From JAZDOT01 sp043798355 (GTDB lineage Bacteria > Patescibacteriota > Gracilibacteria > Peribacterales > Peribacteraceae), in contig JAZDOT010000016.1 in NCBI GenBank assembly GCA_043798355.1, positions 1 to 34,950 on the forward strand: a stretch of DNA of 34,950 nt. Direction: 5' to 3'. Position 1 is the first letter of the stretch, and every line of letters starts with the position of its first letter. The position numbers and the translations under genes are program-made. Positions 19,749 to 27,150 of this stretch are shown piece by piece. A model generated the notes under the pieces. That model saw only the letters and a program-made list of their open reading frames with translations, did not search any database and had not been told where the DNA came from.

Positions 19749-20294
19749 ATGAAGACTATCTCCATCATCTGCGTGAATGAGAATGCGGCTCTCGAAACAG
19801 TTGCCCTGCGGGGGGTCCTCGAATACATCGGCTACGTTCCGTCGATTCACTGGGTGGGGAGTGTTCACCAGTTCAAGACTCTTCTCAATGACAATAGGAA
19901 GCACTTTGCTGAATGGATCGTGCTTTCCGCGCATGGTTGCAAGGAGGGTTTCTACGGAACCGGCAATGAGGTGGTCCCATTGAAAGAGCTCGCGATCAAA
20001 CTTCCGCAGGCGCATGTCCTGTCTCTCGGTTGCATGACAGGCGCCGAAGCGTTTGCGCAGGCTTTCCTGAATGGCGGTGCCGATTACTACATCGCACCGC
20101 CTTCATCCCCCGAAGGGAATAGCGCGCTCATGTTCGCGTTGCTCCTGCTGTGGCAGATTCATGAAGGAAAAGACACCCTAGCCGCTTGGAAACAGGCATC
20201 TTCGATGCTCGCGAACAAGGATGACCGTTTCCGCTTGTTCAGGAAGGCGAAGAATGGAATGTCGGTAGACGGCAAGCAGGGGACTCCTCAGTAG
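19749..20294 (+). CDS. Stand-alone caspase/CHAT-like cysteine peptidase-fold protein
   Basis: A 181-aa protein. The pattern EWIVLSAHG (His62) and AHVLSLGCMTGAEAFAQAFLNGGADYYIAPP (Cys95) matches the His-Cys dyad of CHAT and related clan CD peptidases: a strand ending in HG, then a strand ending in S-x-x-C-x-TG, then a helix and GA-x-x-x-IAP. The C-terminal part (SALMFALLLLWQIHEGKDTLAAWKQASSM) fits the closing helices of this fold. The His-Cys distance (33) is short for CHAT. No effector or sensor domain is attached, so substrate and trigger are unknown. Its last 56 bp overlap the 3' end of the convergent asparagine-synthetase-like gene. No Shine-Dalgarno; probably leaderless. Confidence 0.65.
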   Translation: MKTISIICVNENAALETVALRGVLEYIGYVPSIHWVGSVHQFKTLLNDNRKHFAEWIVLSAHGCKEGFYGTGNEVVPLKELAIKLPQAHVLSLGCMTGAEAFAQAFLNGGADYYIAPPSSPEGNSALMFALLLLWQIHEGKDTLAAWKQASSMLANKDDRFRLFRKAKNGMSVDGKQGTPQ

Positions 20295-22188
20295 TGGCAC
20301 GCAGCCACTGCTCGGTGACGAGGATGCTGTCGAGCCATGGGACCAGAGGATGCGCGTCATTGTCTGCATCCGAGAGGAAGGATGCCACGGCATTGGCGAA
20401 CTTGGTCCGTTCGAGCACGCCGATGTCACACAGAATCATCGGGTGCGTGAGCAGTTCAGGGAGTTCCCGGCTCAGTCGTCGGTTCACCGGCGATCCGTAT
20501 GTTTCCTTCTGCTGCGAGCGGATTACCTCGGGCGGAACGAGGTGCCCGAATGCCTCACGCTGGAGGTATTTGCGGCAGCCGTAGTGCGAGGTGTTGCTTT
20601 CGTGGATGTGGAATTTGTATTCCGGGGGAACCGTGAGTCCGAATTCCACCACGCGACGGTCCAGATAGGGCAGCCGCATCTCCACGCCGACGGGGACCCC
20701 CTGCCAGACGTGGTTGGGGGGAAACAGCAGCTCATGCTCCAACGTCTGCGACCAGCATGAGAGATTCTTCCGGCGCGCCAGTTGTTCCCGCTGGTCGCGC
20801 AGCATGTCCATGAGCTGCGCATAGAATGCATCCGTGAACAGATCCGGTATGACGTCGTTGACGGTGGACTCGTAGTGGGCACGGAGATAAGCGTCCCTCC
20901 CCATGCGACCGGGAAGCAACATCGGTCCTGTGCTCTGTAGGATGTATCGGAGTGCTTTTCGGAATCCGCTGCGTTGACGCAGGACGGCAAACACCCTCAT
21001 ACACTCACGGGCATTGCCTCTCTTGATTAGAGAGTCCCAGATCATATCCGTGCCTTCCAAGAACCAATCCGCGCCTTCACCGCTCAGCAGTAGTCGCGCC
21101 CCGTCTTGTTCCGCTCGTTGCGCAAGCTCCACGAACGTCTCGGGTAGATTCTGGCGCGAAGGATGTGCCGTGGTCCGGTACTCATGGAATGGACCGTGTT
21201 CGAGTAGGCCAACGCGCTCGTCGCATTGAACAACATGCCCGGAAACATTCGGATAGCGATGGAGAATGGACTGTACCCGTTCCCGCTCCGAGGAGCTCTG
21301 CGTTTCGAAGACGGCCGTGTAGGCACGAATGGGCTTTCCCTGCTTCGCCAGCAAATGTCCTGCGATGCTCACGTTGCAGCCCGAATCGATGCCGCCCGAC
21401 AGCTCTGCCGCAATACCGTATGGCGTATCAAGGTGTTCCGTGATGACTTGGGTGTACAAAGCCCGGAACTGCTCCGCACATTCCTCCGGCGATTGCCAGC
21501 CGTGCCCGAGTCGTTCTGGTGGATCCCAGTATCGGGAGGTACGGGGAACACCCTCTGCTCCCATCTCCAAGCGTGACCCGTACGGTACGGAGCGGATACC
21601 TGTGAACATCGTAGAGTCCGGGTCCGACCATCCCTCATCGATCAGATACATGGGCGAGAATACCTCAAGGAGTTTCCGTTCTGAGATGACAGGCGGCGTC
21701 CTATCGGCACGCAGAAGTTGTCTGACATCGGAGCCGAAGAGGATACGACGGCCCTGTATGGTGTAGTAGAGCGGCCGCAGTGCGAGGGGGTCGCGGAAGA
21801 GTTGTACTGTTCTGGAGCGTGTCGAGAGCACAGCCGCCGTAAAGGGTCCGCTGATTTCCCTGCAGAAATCGGCGCCCCGCGCATCGAGGCCCTGCCGGAG
21901 GAGAGAGGCGTATCCAGACTGTCCGTCGCTGCGCAATGATGCGATGAGGTCATGTCGGTTATCCATCCTTCCTTCAATGGCAATCACGCCCGTGTCATCG
22001 TGCTCCACGCAAACTCCTTCATGGCCGGTCGTATTGTAGCCGTGCTGAGCGATGGCATACGAAGGGCCGAGCGCTTCCTCACGCTCTCCGTGCCCCGACA
22101 AGGCGCCTTTCATACGAGCAAAGTCTTCTCGATCGATTTCTCCGCCATCCAGACGGACGATGCCACAGATACCGGGGGAGAGAGGCAT
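20239..22188 (-). CDS. Asparagine-synthetase-like protein with displaced amidotransferase Cys
   Basis: A 649-aa two-domain protein. The N-terminal class II amidotransferase-like domain starts MPLSPGICGIVRLDGG, so the usual catalytic Cys2 is at position 8. The synthetase domain has the PP-loop LSGGIDSG (about residues 260-267), LLLSGEGADWFLEG and MRLPYLDRRVVEFGL, all typical of AsnB-type ATP pyrophosphatases that adenylate a carboxylate and form an amide. It could be a true AsnB with N-terminal processing, an ammonia-dependent enzyme, or a biosynthetic relative such as those in lasso-peptide or sugar pathways. No precursor peptide or transglutaminase-like protease is nearby. The promoter (TTGACT-17-TAGGAT, 8 nt from the ATG) fixes this start. 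Confidence 0.8.
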   Translation of the reverse strand: MPLSPGICGIVRLDGGEIDREDFARMKGALSGHGEREEALGPSYAIAQHGYNTTGHEGVCVEHDDTGVIAIEGRMDNRHDLIASLRSDGQSGYASLLRQGLDARGADFCREISGPFTAAVLSTRSRTVQLFRDPLALRPLYYTIQGRRILFGSDVRQLLRADRTPPVISERKLLEVFSPMYLIDEGWSDPDSTMFTGIRSVPYGSRLEMGAEGVPRTSRYWDPPERLGHGWQSPEECAEQFRALYTQVITEHLDTPYGIAAELSGGIDSGCNVSIAGHLLAKQGKPIRAYTAVFETQSSSERERVQSILHRYPNVSGHVVQCDERVGLLEHGPFHEYRTTAHPSRQNLPETFVELAQRAEQDGARLLLSGEGADWFLEGTDMIWDSLIKRGNARECMRVFAVLRQRSGFRKALRYILQSTGPMLLPGRMGRDAYLRAHYESTVNDVIPDLFTDAFYAQLMDMLRDQREQLARRKNLSCWSQTLEHELLFPPNHVWQGVPVGVEMRLPYLDRRVVEFGLTVPPEYKFHIHESNTSHYGCRKYLQREAFGHLVPPEVIRSQQKETYGSPVNRRLSRELPELLTHPMILCDIGVLERTKFANAVASFLSDADNDAHPLVPWLDSILVTEQWLRATTEESPACRLPTFHSSPS

Positions 22189-22196
22189 GGTTGCAT

Positions 22197-22225
22197 ATCC
22201 TATGAATATGTTTCTTTACAGTCAA
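22197..22225 (-). promoter_or_regulatory. Promoter of the asparagine-synthetase-like gene
   Basis: On the minus strand, TTGACT (22220-22225), exactly 17 bp, TAGGAT (22197-22202), then 8 nt to the ATG at 22188. The best sigma-70-type promoter in the window paired with a leaderless start. Confidence 0.75.
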
Positions 22226-22295
22226 TTCGTTGGATCCAGTTCGATAACCCATTACGGTGCTATCAATATTCCTGAGAGAAATGTCTATTAAGCAG

Positions 22296-22373
22296 TGGGG
22301 CGAGCGATGGGGGTCGAACCCACGACCTGCTGGGCCACAGCCAGCCGCTCTAACCAACTGAGCTACGCCCGCC
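22296..22373 (-). tRNA. tRNA-His (GTG anticodon)
   Basis: The minus strand folds as a full cloverleaf. Acceptor arms are GCGGGCG and CGCTCGC with one G-U pair. D-arm GCTC-loop-GAGC. Anticodon stem GCTGG/CCAGC with loop CTGTGGC, anticodon GTG. T-arm GTGGG/CCCAT with loop TTCGACC. The extra G at -1 that marks tRNA-His is encoded and pairs with C73, and CCA is encoded. hisS lies 0.8 kb away. Confidence 0.95.
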
Positions 22374-22450
22374 ACGTAGACGGCATGGTAATGAGACACA
22401 TCGCAAAATACCAGTGAAAAAGGCTGGCAGCCGCTCCCTGCCCTGTTTAC

Positions 22451-22470
22451 CCCAAGCGAAGTCGAGGGAA
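22451..22470 (-). repeat. Short dispersed repeat (PSTSLG-type)
   Basis: The minus strand reads TTCCCTCGACTTCGCTTGGG. Nearly the same sequence lies inside the cysteine-rich gene at 7132-7150 on the plus strand. Confidence 0.5.
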
Positions 22471-22507
22471 GCAAGTGGATCACGCCGACCTCACGCAAGA
22501 ACTTCAA

Positions 22508-22544
22508 TTGCATTCTGTATATACAAAGTGCTACAATGTATACA
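22508..22544 (+). promoter_or_regulatory. Promoter and double palindromic operator of the DinJ/YafQ-type operon
   Basis: TTGCAT (22508-22513), 18 bp, TACAAT (22532-22537), then 6 nt to the ATG at 22544. Two palindromes, TGTATATACA (22516-22525, in the spacer) and TGTATACA (22537-22544, from the -10 to the start codon), share TGTATA/TACA halves, as expected for an antitoxin-bound operator. Confidence 0.65.
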
Positions 22545-22804
22545 TGACTTCCATCATCAACATCCGCGTGCCTGCCGCCCTCAAGAAAGCCGCCCAAAAG
22601 GTTGCAGAGGCCAACGGTCTCGATCTCTCATCGTGCATCCGTATGTTTCTCACGCATATGCAAATCCGCGGCACCATTCCCATGCCCCATCTCACCGTCA
22701 ATGGATTTACGGAAGAGGAGGAGGAGGAATTGCTCCAAAGAATGAAGGGGCCGTTTGTTGAAGTGAAAAATGCGAAGGAATATCTCGATCGTATCAAACG
22801 GTAA
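22544..22804 (+). CDS. RelB/DinJ-family antitoxin
   Basis: An 86-aa protein from the ATG at 22544; a longer frame starting at 22475 is rejected because it would span the promoter. The start MTSIINIRVPAALKKAAQKVAEANGLDLSS is a ribbon-helix-helix DNA-binding domain as in DinJ/RelB, followed by CIRMFLTHMQIRGTIPMP, the family's usual hinge. The C-terminal third is acidic then basic (TEEEEEELLQRMKG) and should wrap the toxin. The toxin gene begins 3 bp after its stop. It probably represses its own operon through the two palindromes upstream. Confidence 0.85.
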   Translation: MTSIINIRVPAALKKAAQKVAEANGLDLSSCIRMFLTHMQIRGTIPMPHLTVNGFTEEEEEELLQRMKGPFVEVKNAKEYLDRIKR

Positions 22805-22807
22805 CGC

Positions 22808-23098
22808 ATGTTTGCGCTCCGCTTCACAAAGGCATTCGAGAGAGACGTGAAACGCTACGAACGCAAGGGCGGCGACCGCACGCACTTGCAGTACACTATC
22901 GATCTCCTGCAAGCCGGAGATCCCCTGCCTCCGGCACTCAACGATCATCAGCTTCATGGAACCCTCCGTGACTGCAGAGAATTGCACGTGGAGCATGACT
23001 GGCTGCTCGTCTACAAAAAAGACGGACAGGCACTTGTGATCACATGCCTTTGGCTTGTCAGCCACAAGAGGCTTAAGGAACGCGAACAGAGCCGGTAG
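22808..23098 (+). CDS. YafQ/RelE-family toxin
   Basis: A 96-aa protein of YafQ type: FTKAFERDVKRYERKGGDRTHLQYTIDLLQAGDPLPPALNDHQLHG in outline, then LRDCRELHVEHDWLLVYKKDGQALVITCLWLVSHKRL. The ALNDHQLHG, RELHVEHDWLLVY and C-terminal SH elements carry the histidine/aspartate residues used by YafQ-type mRNA interferases. It is second in a two-gene operon 3 bp after the antitoxin and has no own Shine-Dalgarno. The pair lies between tRNA-His and hisS, a plausible insertion next to a tRNA gene. Confidence 0.85.
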   Translation: MFALRFTKAFERDVKRYERKGGDRTHLQYTIDLLQAGDPLPPALNDHQLHGTLRDCRELHVEHDWLLVYKKDGQALVITCLWLVSHKRLKEREQSR

Positions 23099-23134
23099 AG
23101 AAGACTGACCCTTGGTTTCGAGCACGGGAAACGC

Positions 23135-23140
23135 TACACT
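23135..23140 (+). promoter_or_regulatory. Possible -10 hexamer of hisS
   Basis: TACACT, 21 nt before the ATG. The predicted leader of about 15 nt is C-rich with no Shine-Dalgarno. Confidence 0.4.
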
Positions 23141-23161
23141 TTCCCTTCGCAACCTCATCCT

Positions 23162-24499
23162 ATGTCGCAACCCCTCTACAGAACCCCGAAAGGCACGCAC
23201 GACGTCCTCCCCGAGGATCACCAGTACATGACCTACATCAAGAAGGCCGTCCGTCACCGCGCCCGGCAAGCCGGTTTCCGCCGCATCGATCCTCCCATGT
23301 TCGAGAACCGCGCCGTCTTCGAGCGCGGCATCGGCGAGCACACGGACATCGTCGAGAAGGAGCTCTTCACCGTTTCCTCCACACATGAGACGGAGAGCGA
23401 GCCGGAGTTTGCGCTCCGGCCGGAATTCACGGCGGGTATCTGCAGGGCGTACATCGAGAACGGCATGCAGCAGCTGCCTCAGCCCGTTGAGCTCTTCGCC
23501 ATCGGTCAGTGCTTCCGGCACGACCGCCCGCAGAAGGGGCGCTATCGCCAGTTCCACCAGTTCGACCTCGAGGTCATCGGCCTGAAAGATCCCAGTATCG
23601 ACGCGCAGCTCATCCACGTTCTGACGAAGATCTTCAAGGATCTGAAATTTCTGGACCGGCTCGAATTGCACATCAATAACATCGGAACAGCGGAGAACCG
23701 CAAGGCCTACACAGATGCTCTTCGCGATTACTTCATCGGAAAAGAGCGCAACCTCCCTCCACTGGATCAGGAACGCCTGCAGACCAATCCTCTGCGCCTC
23801 CTCGACTCCAAGGAGGAAGACACGCGGATCCTCCTCAAGAGCGCACCTCTGCTGGATCAGTTCCTCAGTGAAGAGAGCAAGGAGTATCACGCCCTCGTCC
23901 TCGATTACCTCTCCGTCCTCTCCGTCCCTTTCAAAGAGAATATCAACCTCGTGCGGGGACTGGATTACTACACGCAAACCGTCTTCGAGTTCTGGGACAA
24001 GGAGACGGGCGCGCAGAATGCCATCGGCGGGGGGGGACGCTACGACGGCCTCATTGAGCTCCTCGGAGGAAAACCAACGCCGGGCATCGGGTTCGCGGGA
24101 GGTATGGAGCGCATGATCTGGCAGATGAAGCAGGCTGGCATCACCGTCCCTCACAAGGATCAGGTGGACGTCTTCGTGGCACAGCTGGGTCCGGAGGCGA
24201 AGAAGCAGTGCCTCCGTTTGATCTCGGATCTGCGCGAGAAGGGCGTCCATACCTTGGGCGCTCTCGGCGAAGCCAGTCTCAAGAGCCAGATGCGCCTCGC
24301 GGACAAGTTCGAAGCACGTTTCACGCTGCTCCTCGGCAAAATGGAGGTGAAGAATGGAACGATCATTCTGCGCGATATGAAGGCCGGAAAGCAGAAGGAG
24401 ATCCCCTTCGACAAGGCCATCCCCTCCATTCTTCAGCTCCTCGGGGAAACAGAGCTCGATACGTACACGATGAAAGACCAGATCGTTGGGGATGAGTGA
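23162..24499 (+). CDS. hisS: Histidyl-tRNA synthetase
   Basis: A 445-aa class II aminoacyl-tRNA synthetase of normal bacterial length that charges tRNA-His. It starts YRTPKGTHDVLPEDHQYMTYI, the standard HisRS opening. Motif 1 is around RIDPPMFENRAVFERGIGEHTDIVEKE. The conserved LRPEFTAGICRAYIENG follows, and motif 2 is FRHDRPQKGRYRQFHQFDLEV. The histidine-specific peptide GLDYYTQTVFEF and the Gly-rich IGGGGRYDGL follow. Motif 3 is GIGFAGGMERMIW. The C-terminal anticodon-binding domain (from about residue 340) contains VDVFVAQLG and ALGEASLKSQMRLADKFEARF. Its cognate tRNA gene is 0.8 kb upstream. It is convergent with gyrB, 6 bp between the stop codons. Confidence 0.97.
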   Translation: MSQPLYRTPKGTHDVLPEDHQYMTYIKKAVRHRARQAGFRRIDPPMFENRAVFERGIGEHTDIVEKELFTVSSTHETESEPEFALRPEFTAGICRAYIENGMQQLPQPVELFAIGQCFRHDRPQKGRYRQFHQFDLEVIGLKDPSIDAQLIHVLTKIFKDLKFLDRLELHINNIGTAENRKAYTDALRDYFIGKERNLPPLDQERLQTNPLRLLDSKEEDTRILLKSAPLLDQFLSEESKEYHALVLDYLSVLSVPFKENINLVRGLDYYTQTVFEFWDKETGAQNAIGGGGRYDGLIELLGGKPTPGIGFAGGMERMIWQMKQAGITVPHKDQVDVFVAQLGPEAKKQCLRLISDLREKGVHTLGALGEASLKSQMRLADKFEARFTLLLGKMEVKNGTIILRDMKAGKQKEIPFDKAIPSILQLLGETELDTYTMKDQIVGDE

Positions 24500-24505
24500 C
24501 AATAA

Positions 24506-26575
24506 TCAAATATCCAGATTCTTCACCATCTTCGCATGCGTCTGGATGAATTTCCTGCGCGGAGCCACCTCGGAACCCATGAGGGTCGAGAAGGTCGCAT
24601 CGGCGCGCTCGGCATCATCCATGGTGACGCGGAGCATGATGCGTGACTCGGGATTCATCGTCGTGTCCGCCAGCTGATCCGCATTCATTTCGCCAAGACC
24701 TTTGTAGCGCTGGATGCTCACGCGCTGCACCTTCTTCACCTCTTTGCCCTCTTTCCCTTTTTTTTCTTCTTTGCCCTTCCCCTTCGTCAACTCCTCGAAT
24801 CCTTCGCCCTCCGGTGTCGCCTCCTCCCCTTCCTCGGGAGTCAATTCAATCTGCCGGGCATCGACCCCCCACTCCTTCAAAACAGCTTCCTTCTCCGCAT
24901 CGTTGAAGGCGTAGCGGAATTCCTTCCCGCGGGTGACCTTGAAAAGCGGCGGCTGCGCGATGTAAATGTGCCCGCCCTCGACGAGTTCGGGGAAGTAGCG
25001 GAAGAAGAGCGTCAGGAGAAGGGTCCGGATGTGCGCCCCGTCGACGTCGGCATCGGTCATGATCACGACGCGATCGTAGCGGAGCTTCGTCATATCCTTG
25101 GCTTCCCCGATTCCCACACCGATCGCGATGATGAGGGACTTGATTTCGTTGTTCGCAAGCATCTTGTCGAGACGGGCCTGCTCGACATTCAGGATCTTTC
25201 CCCTGAGTGGCAAGATGGCCTGGAACTCGCGGTTGCGGCCCTGCTTCGCAGAGCCTCCGGCTGAGTCCCCCTCGACGATGAAGAGTTCGCACTCGGCGGG
25301 ATCCTTGCTTGAGCAGTCCGCCAGTTTCCCGGGAAGCGTCATACCTTCCAGAGCGCCTTTACGGATCACACTGTCGCGGGCGGCACGCGCGGCGAGGCGG
25401 GCACGCGCGGCGAGCAGGCACTTCCCGACGATATCGCGCGCCTCGGACGGGTGTTCCTCGAAGTACTGGCTGAGTTTCTCGTTCACGACGGTCTCTACAG
25501 CCGTCTTCATCTCCGCGTTGCCCAGTTTCGACTTGGTCTGCCCCTCGAACTGAGGCTCCCTGAGCCGAACGGAGACGACTGCCGTCAATCCTTCGCGCAC
25601 ATCATCCGCCGAGAGGTTTTCGTCTTTCTCCTTCAGGAAAGACTGCGTGCGTGCATAGGCATTGATGGTGCGCGTGAGCGCGGCCTTGAAGCCCGTCAGG
25701 TGGTGTCCCCCCTCGGTCGTGTGGATGTTGTTCGCGAAACTCACCACGTTCTCCGCGAAGGACTGCGTGTACTGGATGGCGATTTCCACCATGCCGTCAT
25801 CCGTATTCTTTTCGAACCAGATGGGGCTCCCGATACGCTCCTTGGACTCATTTAAATGCATAACGTACGCGGAGATCCCGCCCTCGAAATGGAAACGGTA
25901 CAGGCGGGGATGCTTGAGATCCTCCTCCGGACGCTTCTCGCGCTCGTCCATGACGGCAATGGTGACCCCGCGCGTCAGGTACGCCTGCTGGCGGAGCCGC
26001 GTCATGATGGTCGTCAGCGAGAAGTCGACCGAGTCGAAGATCTCCGGATCCGGCTTGAAGATGATCTTCGTCCCCGTCTTCTCGGTCTTGCCTTCTGTGC
26101 GCATATCCCCCTTGATTTTCCCGCGTGAATACTCCTGCACGTAGACCTTCCCGTCGCGATAGACCTCCGCACGCATGAAGATGCTGAGCGCGTTCACCAC
26201 GGAAGAACCCACACCGTGGAGTCCGCCGGAAACTTTGTAGCCACTGTCCTCTCCGCCGAACTTTCCTCCCGAGTGGAGCGTTGTGAGCACGATCTCGAGC
26301 GCGGGACGCTTGAGTTTGGGATGCATATCCACGGGAATGCCGCGTCCGTTGTCCTCCACGCTCACCGTCCCGTCGTCGTGAATCATCACAATGATCAGAT
26401 TGCAGTACCCCCCCATCGCTTCATCGATGGCATTGTCGACGATCTCGTACACACAGTGATGAAGTCCGAGCGTATCGGTGGACCCGATGTACATGCCCGG
26501 ACGCTTGCGGACGGGCTCAAGACCTTCGAGAACCTGAATATGTTCGGCTGTGTACTGTTGCTTGGGAGGATTCAT
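24506..26575 (-). CDS. gyrB: DNA gyrase subunit B
   Basis: A 689-aa type II topoisomerase ATPase subunit that with GyrA introduces negative supercoils. The GHKL domain has EIVDNAIDEAMGGYCN, VEDNGRGIPVDMHP and GGLHGVGSSVVNALS. The transducer holds the conserved QTK loop (EGQTKSKLGN). The TOPRIM domain has FIVEGDSAGGSAKQGRNREFQAILPLRGKILN in outline (near 430-460) and MTDADVDGAHIRTL (near 505-515). The tail is QRYKGLGEMNADQL. Between the TOPRIM core and that tail (residues about 579-615) is a low-complexity Glu/Lys/Gly insertion not usual in GyrB. ParE is a possible alternative, but the QRYKGLGEMN tail and length favour GyrB. Confidence 0.93.
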   Translation of the reverse strand: MNPPKQQYTAEHIQVLEGLEPVRKRPGMYIGSTDTLGLHHCVYEIVDNAIDEAMGGYCNLIIVMIHDDGTVSVEDNGRGIPVDMHPKLKRPALEIVLTTLHSGGKFGGEDSGYKVSGGLHGVGSSVVNALSIFMRAEVYRDGKVYVQEYSRGKIKGDMRTEGKTEKTGTKIIFKPDPEIFDSVDFSLTTIMTRLRQQAYLTRGVTIAVMDEREKRPEEDLKHPRLYRFHFEGGISAYVMHLNESKERIGSPIWFEKNTDDGMVEIAIQYTQSFAENVVSFANNIHTTEGGHHLTGFKAALTRTINAYARTQSFLKEKDENLSADDVREGLTAVVSVRLREPQFEGQTKSKLGNAEMKTAVETVVNEKLSQYFEEHPSEARDIVGKCLLAARARLAARAARDSVIRKGALEGMTLPGKLADCSSKDPAECELFIVEGDSAGGSAKQGRNREFQAILPLRGKILNVEQARLDKMLANNEIKSLIIAIGVGIGEAKDMTKLRYDRVVIMTDADVDGAHIRTLLLTLFFRYFPELVEGGHIYIAQPPLFKVTRGKEFRYAFNDAEKEAVLKEWGVDARQIELTPEEGEEATPEGEGFEELTKGKGKEEKKGKEGKEVKKVQRVSIQRYKGLGEMNADQLADTTMNPESRIMLRVTMDDAERADATFSTLMGSEVAPRRKFIQTHAKMVKNLDI

Positions 26576-26780
26576 ACAAAAGAAAACAAAAAGGATCTAT
26601 TAAAACTGAGAAGTTCCCTGTCTCCAAAAAAGCCATTCCGCTGCTCTTCTCCACCTCAGAAGGGGGAGAAGATGGATGAGGGGGGCAAAAGGATAGGGCA
26701 ACATAGAGTGCAGTCGGAGGAACATCGGAGAGATTCTACTGATGTGAATGCGCGTAGGCAATGGTTCTGGATGATGATCC

Positions 26781-26864
26781 GTTAGCCTTTAGCCATCAGC
26801 CGTCAGTCTTCGGATTACGCTCTCACCGCCACTCAAGGCTAATAGCTAATGGCTAACGGCTGAC
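26781..26864. repeat. Imperfect 26-bp inverted repeat
   Basis: GTTAGCCTTTAGCCATCAGC and following (26781-26806) pairs imperfectly with CTAATAGCTAATGGCTAACGG and following (about 26839-26864), spacer about 32 nt. Several TAGCCAT/ATGGCTA units lie within each arm. Probably a dispersed REP-type element. Confidence 0.55.
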
Positions 26865-26894
26865 TTTCCCCTTGCGTCAGCTCCCATCCTCCCC

Positions 26895-26900
26895 TACCCT
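26895..26900 (+). promoter_or_regulatory. Possible -10 hexamer of the bS21 gene
   Basis: TACCCT, 9 nt before the ATG at 26910. No clear -35. Confidence 0.35.
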
Positions 26901-26909
26901 TCGGCAGCC

Positions 26910-27125
26910 ATGGCTATCTACGCAATCAAACGACCGGAAGAATCCAATGATGCCGTTCAGCAGCGCTTCAAGAAGCAGGTGCAGAAAACGGGGATCCTCA
27001 AGCTGCTGCGCGAGCGCGGAACCCACAAGCGCCCCCTGAGCCGCCGCCTCATGCGCATCCGCGCCCTCAAGCGCGAGGGGTTCCGCTCGGCGAACAGGAA
27101 AAAACAATTCTATTCAAATATGTGA
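26910..27125 (+). CDS. rpsU: 30S ribosomal protein bS21
   Basis: A 71-aa very basic protein. EESNDAVQQRFKKQVQKTGILKLLRERGTHKRPLSRRLMRIRALKR in outline matches bS21: the opening with alternating acidic residues, RFKKQVQKTGIL, then the Lys/Arg-rich helix. bS21 binds the small subunit near the anti-Shine-Dalgarno and helps initiation. In a genome that seems to use few Shine-Dalgarno sites its retention is of interest. Single gene, convergent with the secreted protein gene (25 bp gap). Possible leaderless start. Confidence 0.85.
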   Translation: MAIYAIKRPEESNDAVQQRFKKQVQKTGILKLLRERGTHKRPLSRRLMRIRALKREGFRSANRKKQFYSNM

Positions 27126-27150
27126 AGCTCTATCAAGATCTTTTGACTTC

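Larger units (their letters stand above)
26576..26909. other. Divergent intergenic region between gyrB and the bS21 gene
   Basis: 334 bp. Next to gyrB is an AT-rich stretch with a possible -10 (TTTAATAG on the minus strand). A small hairpin CTTCTCC/GGGGAGAAG lies near 26646-26671. The inverted repeat at 26781-26864 follows, then the bS21 promoter. No gene recognised. Confidence 0.5.

Noticed and set aside
19749..22188. Lasso-peptide biosynthetic cluster
   Set aside because: There is an asparagine-synthetase-like protein, but no precursor peptide, no transglutaminase-like protease and no RRE-like protein nearby.
22628..24502. Long minus-strand ORF (624 aa) opposite hisS
   Set aside because: Shadow of a textbook histidyl-tRNA synthetase and of the YafQ-type toxin gene.
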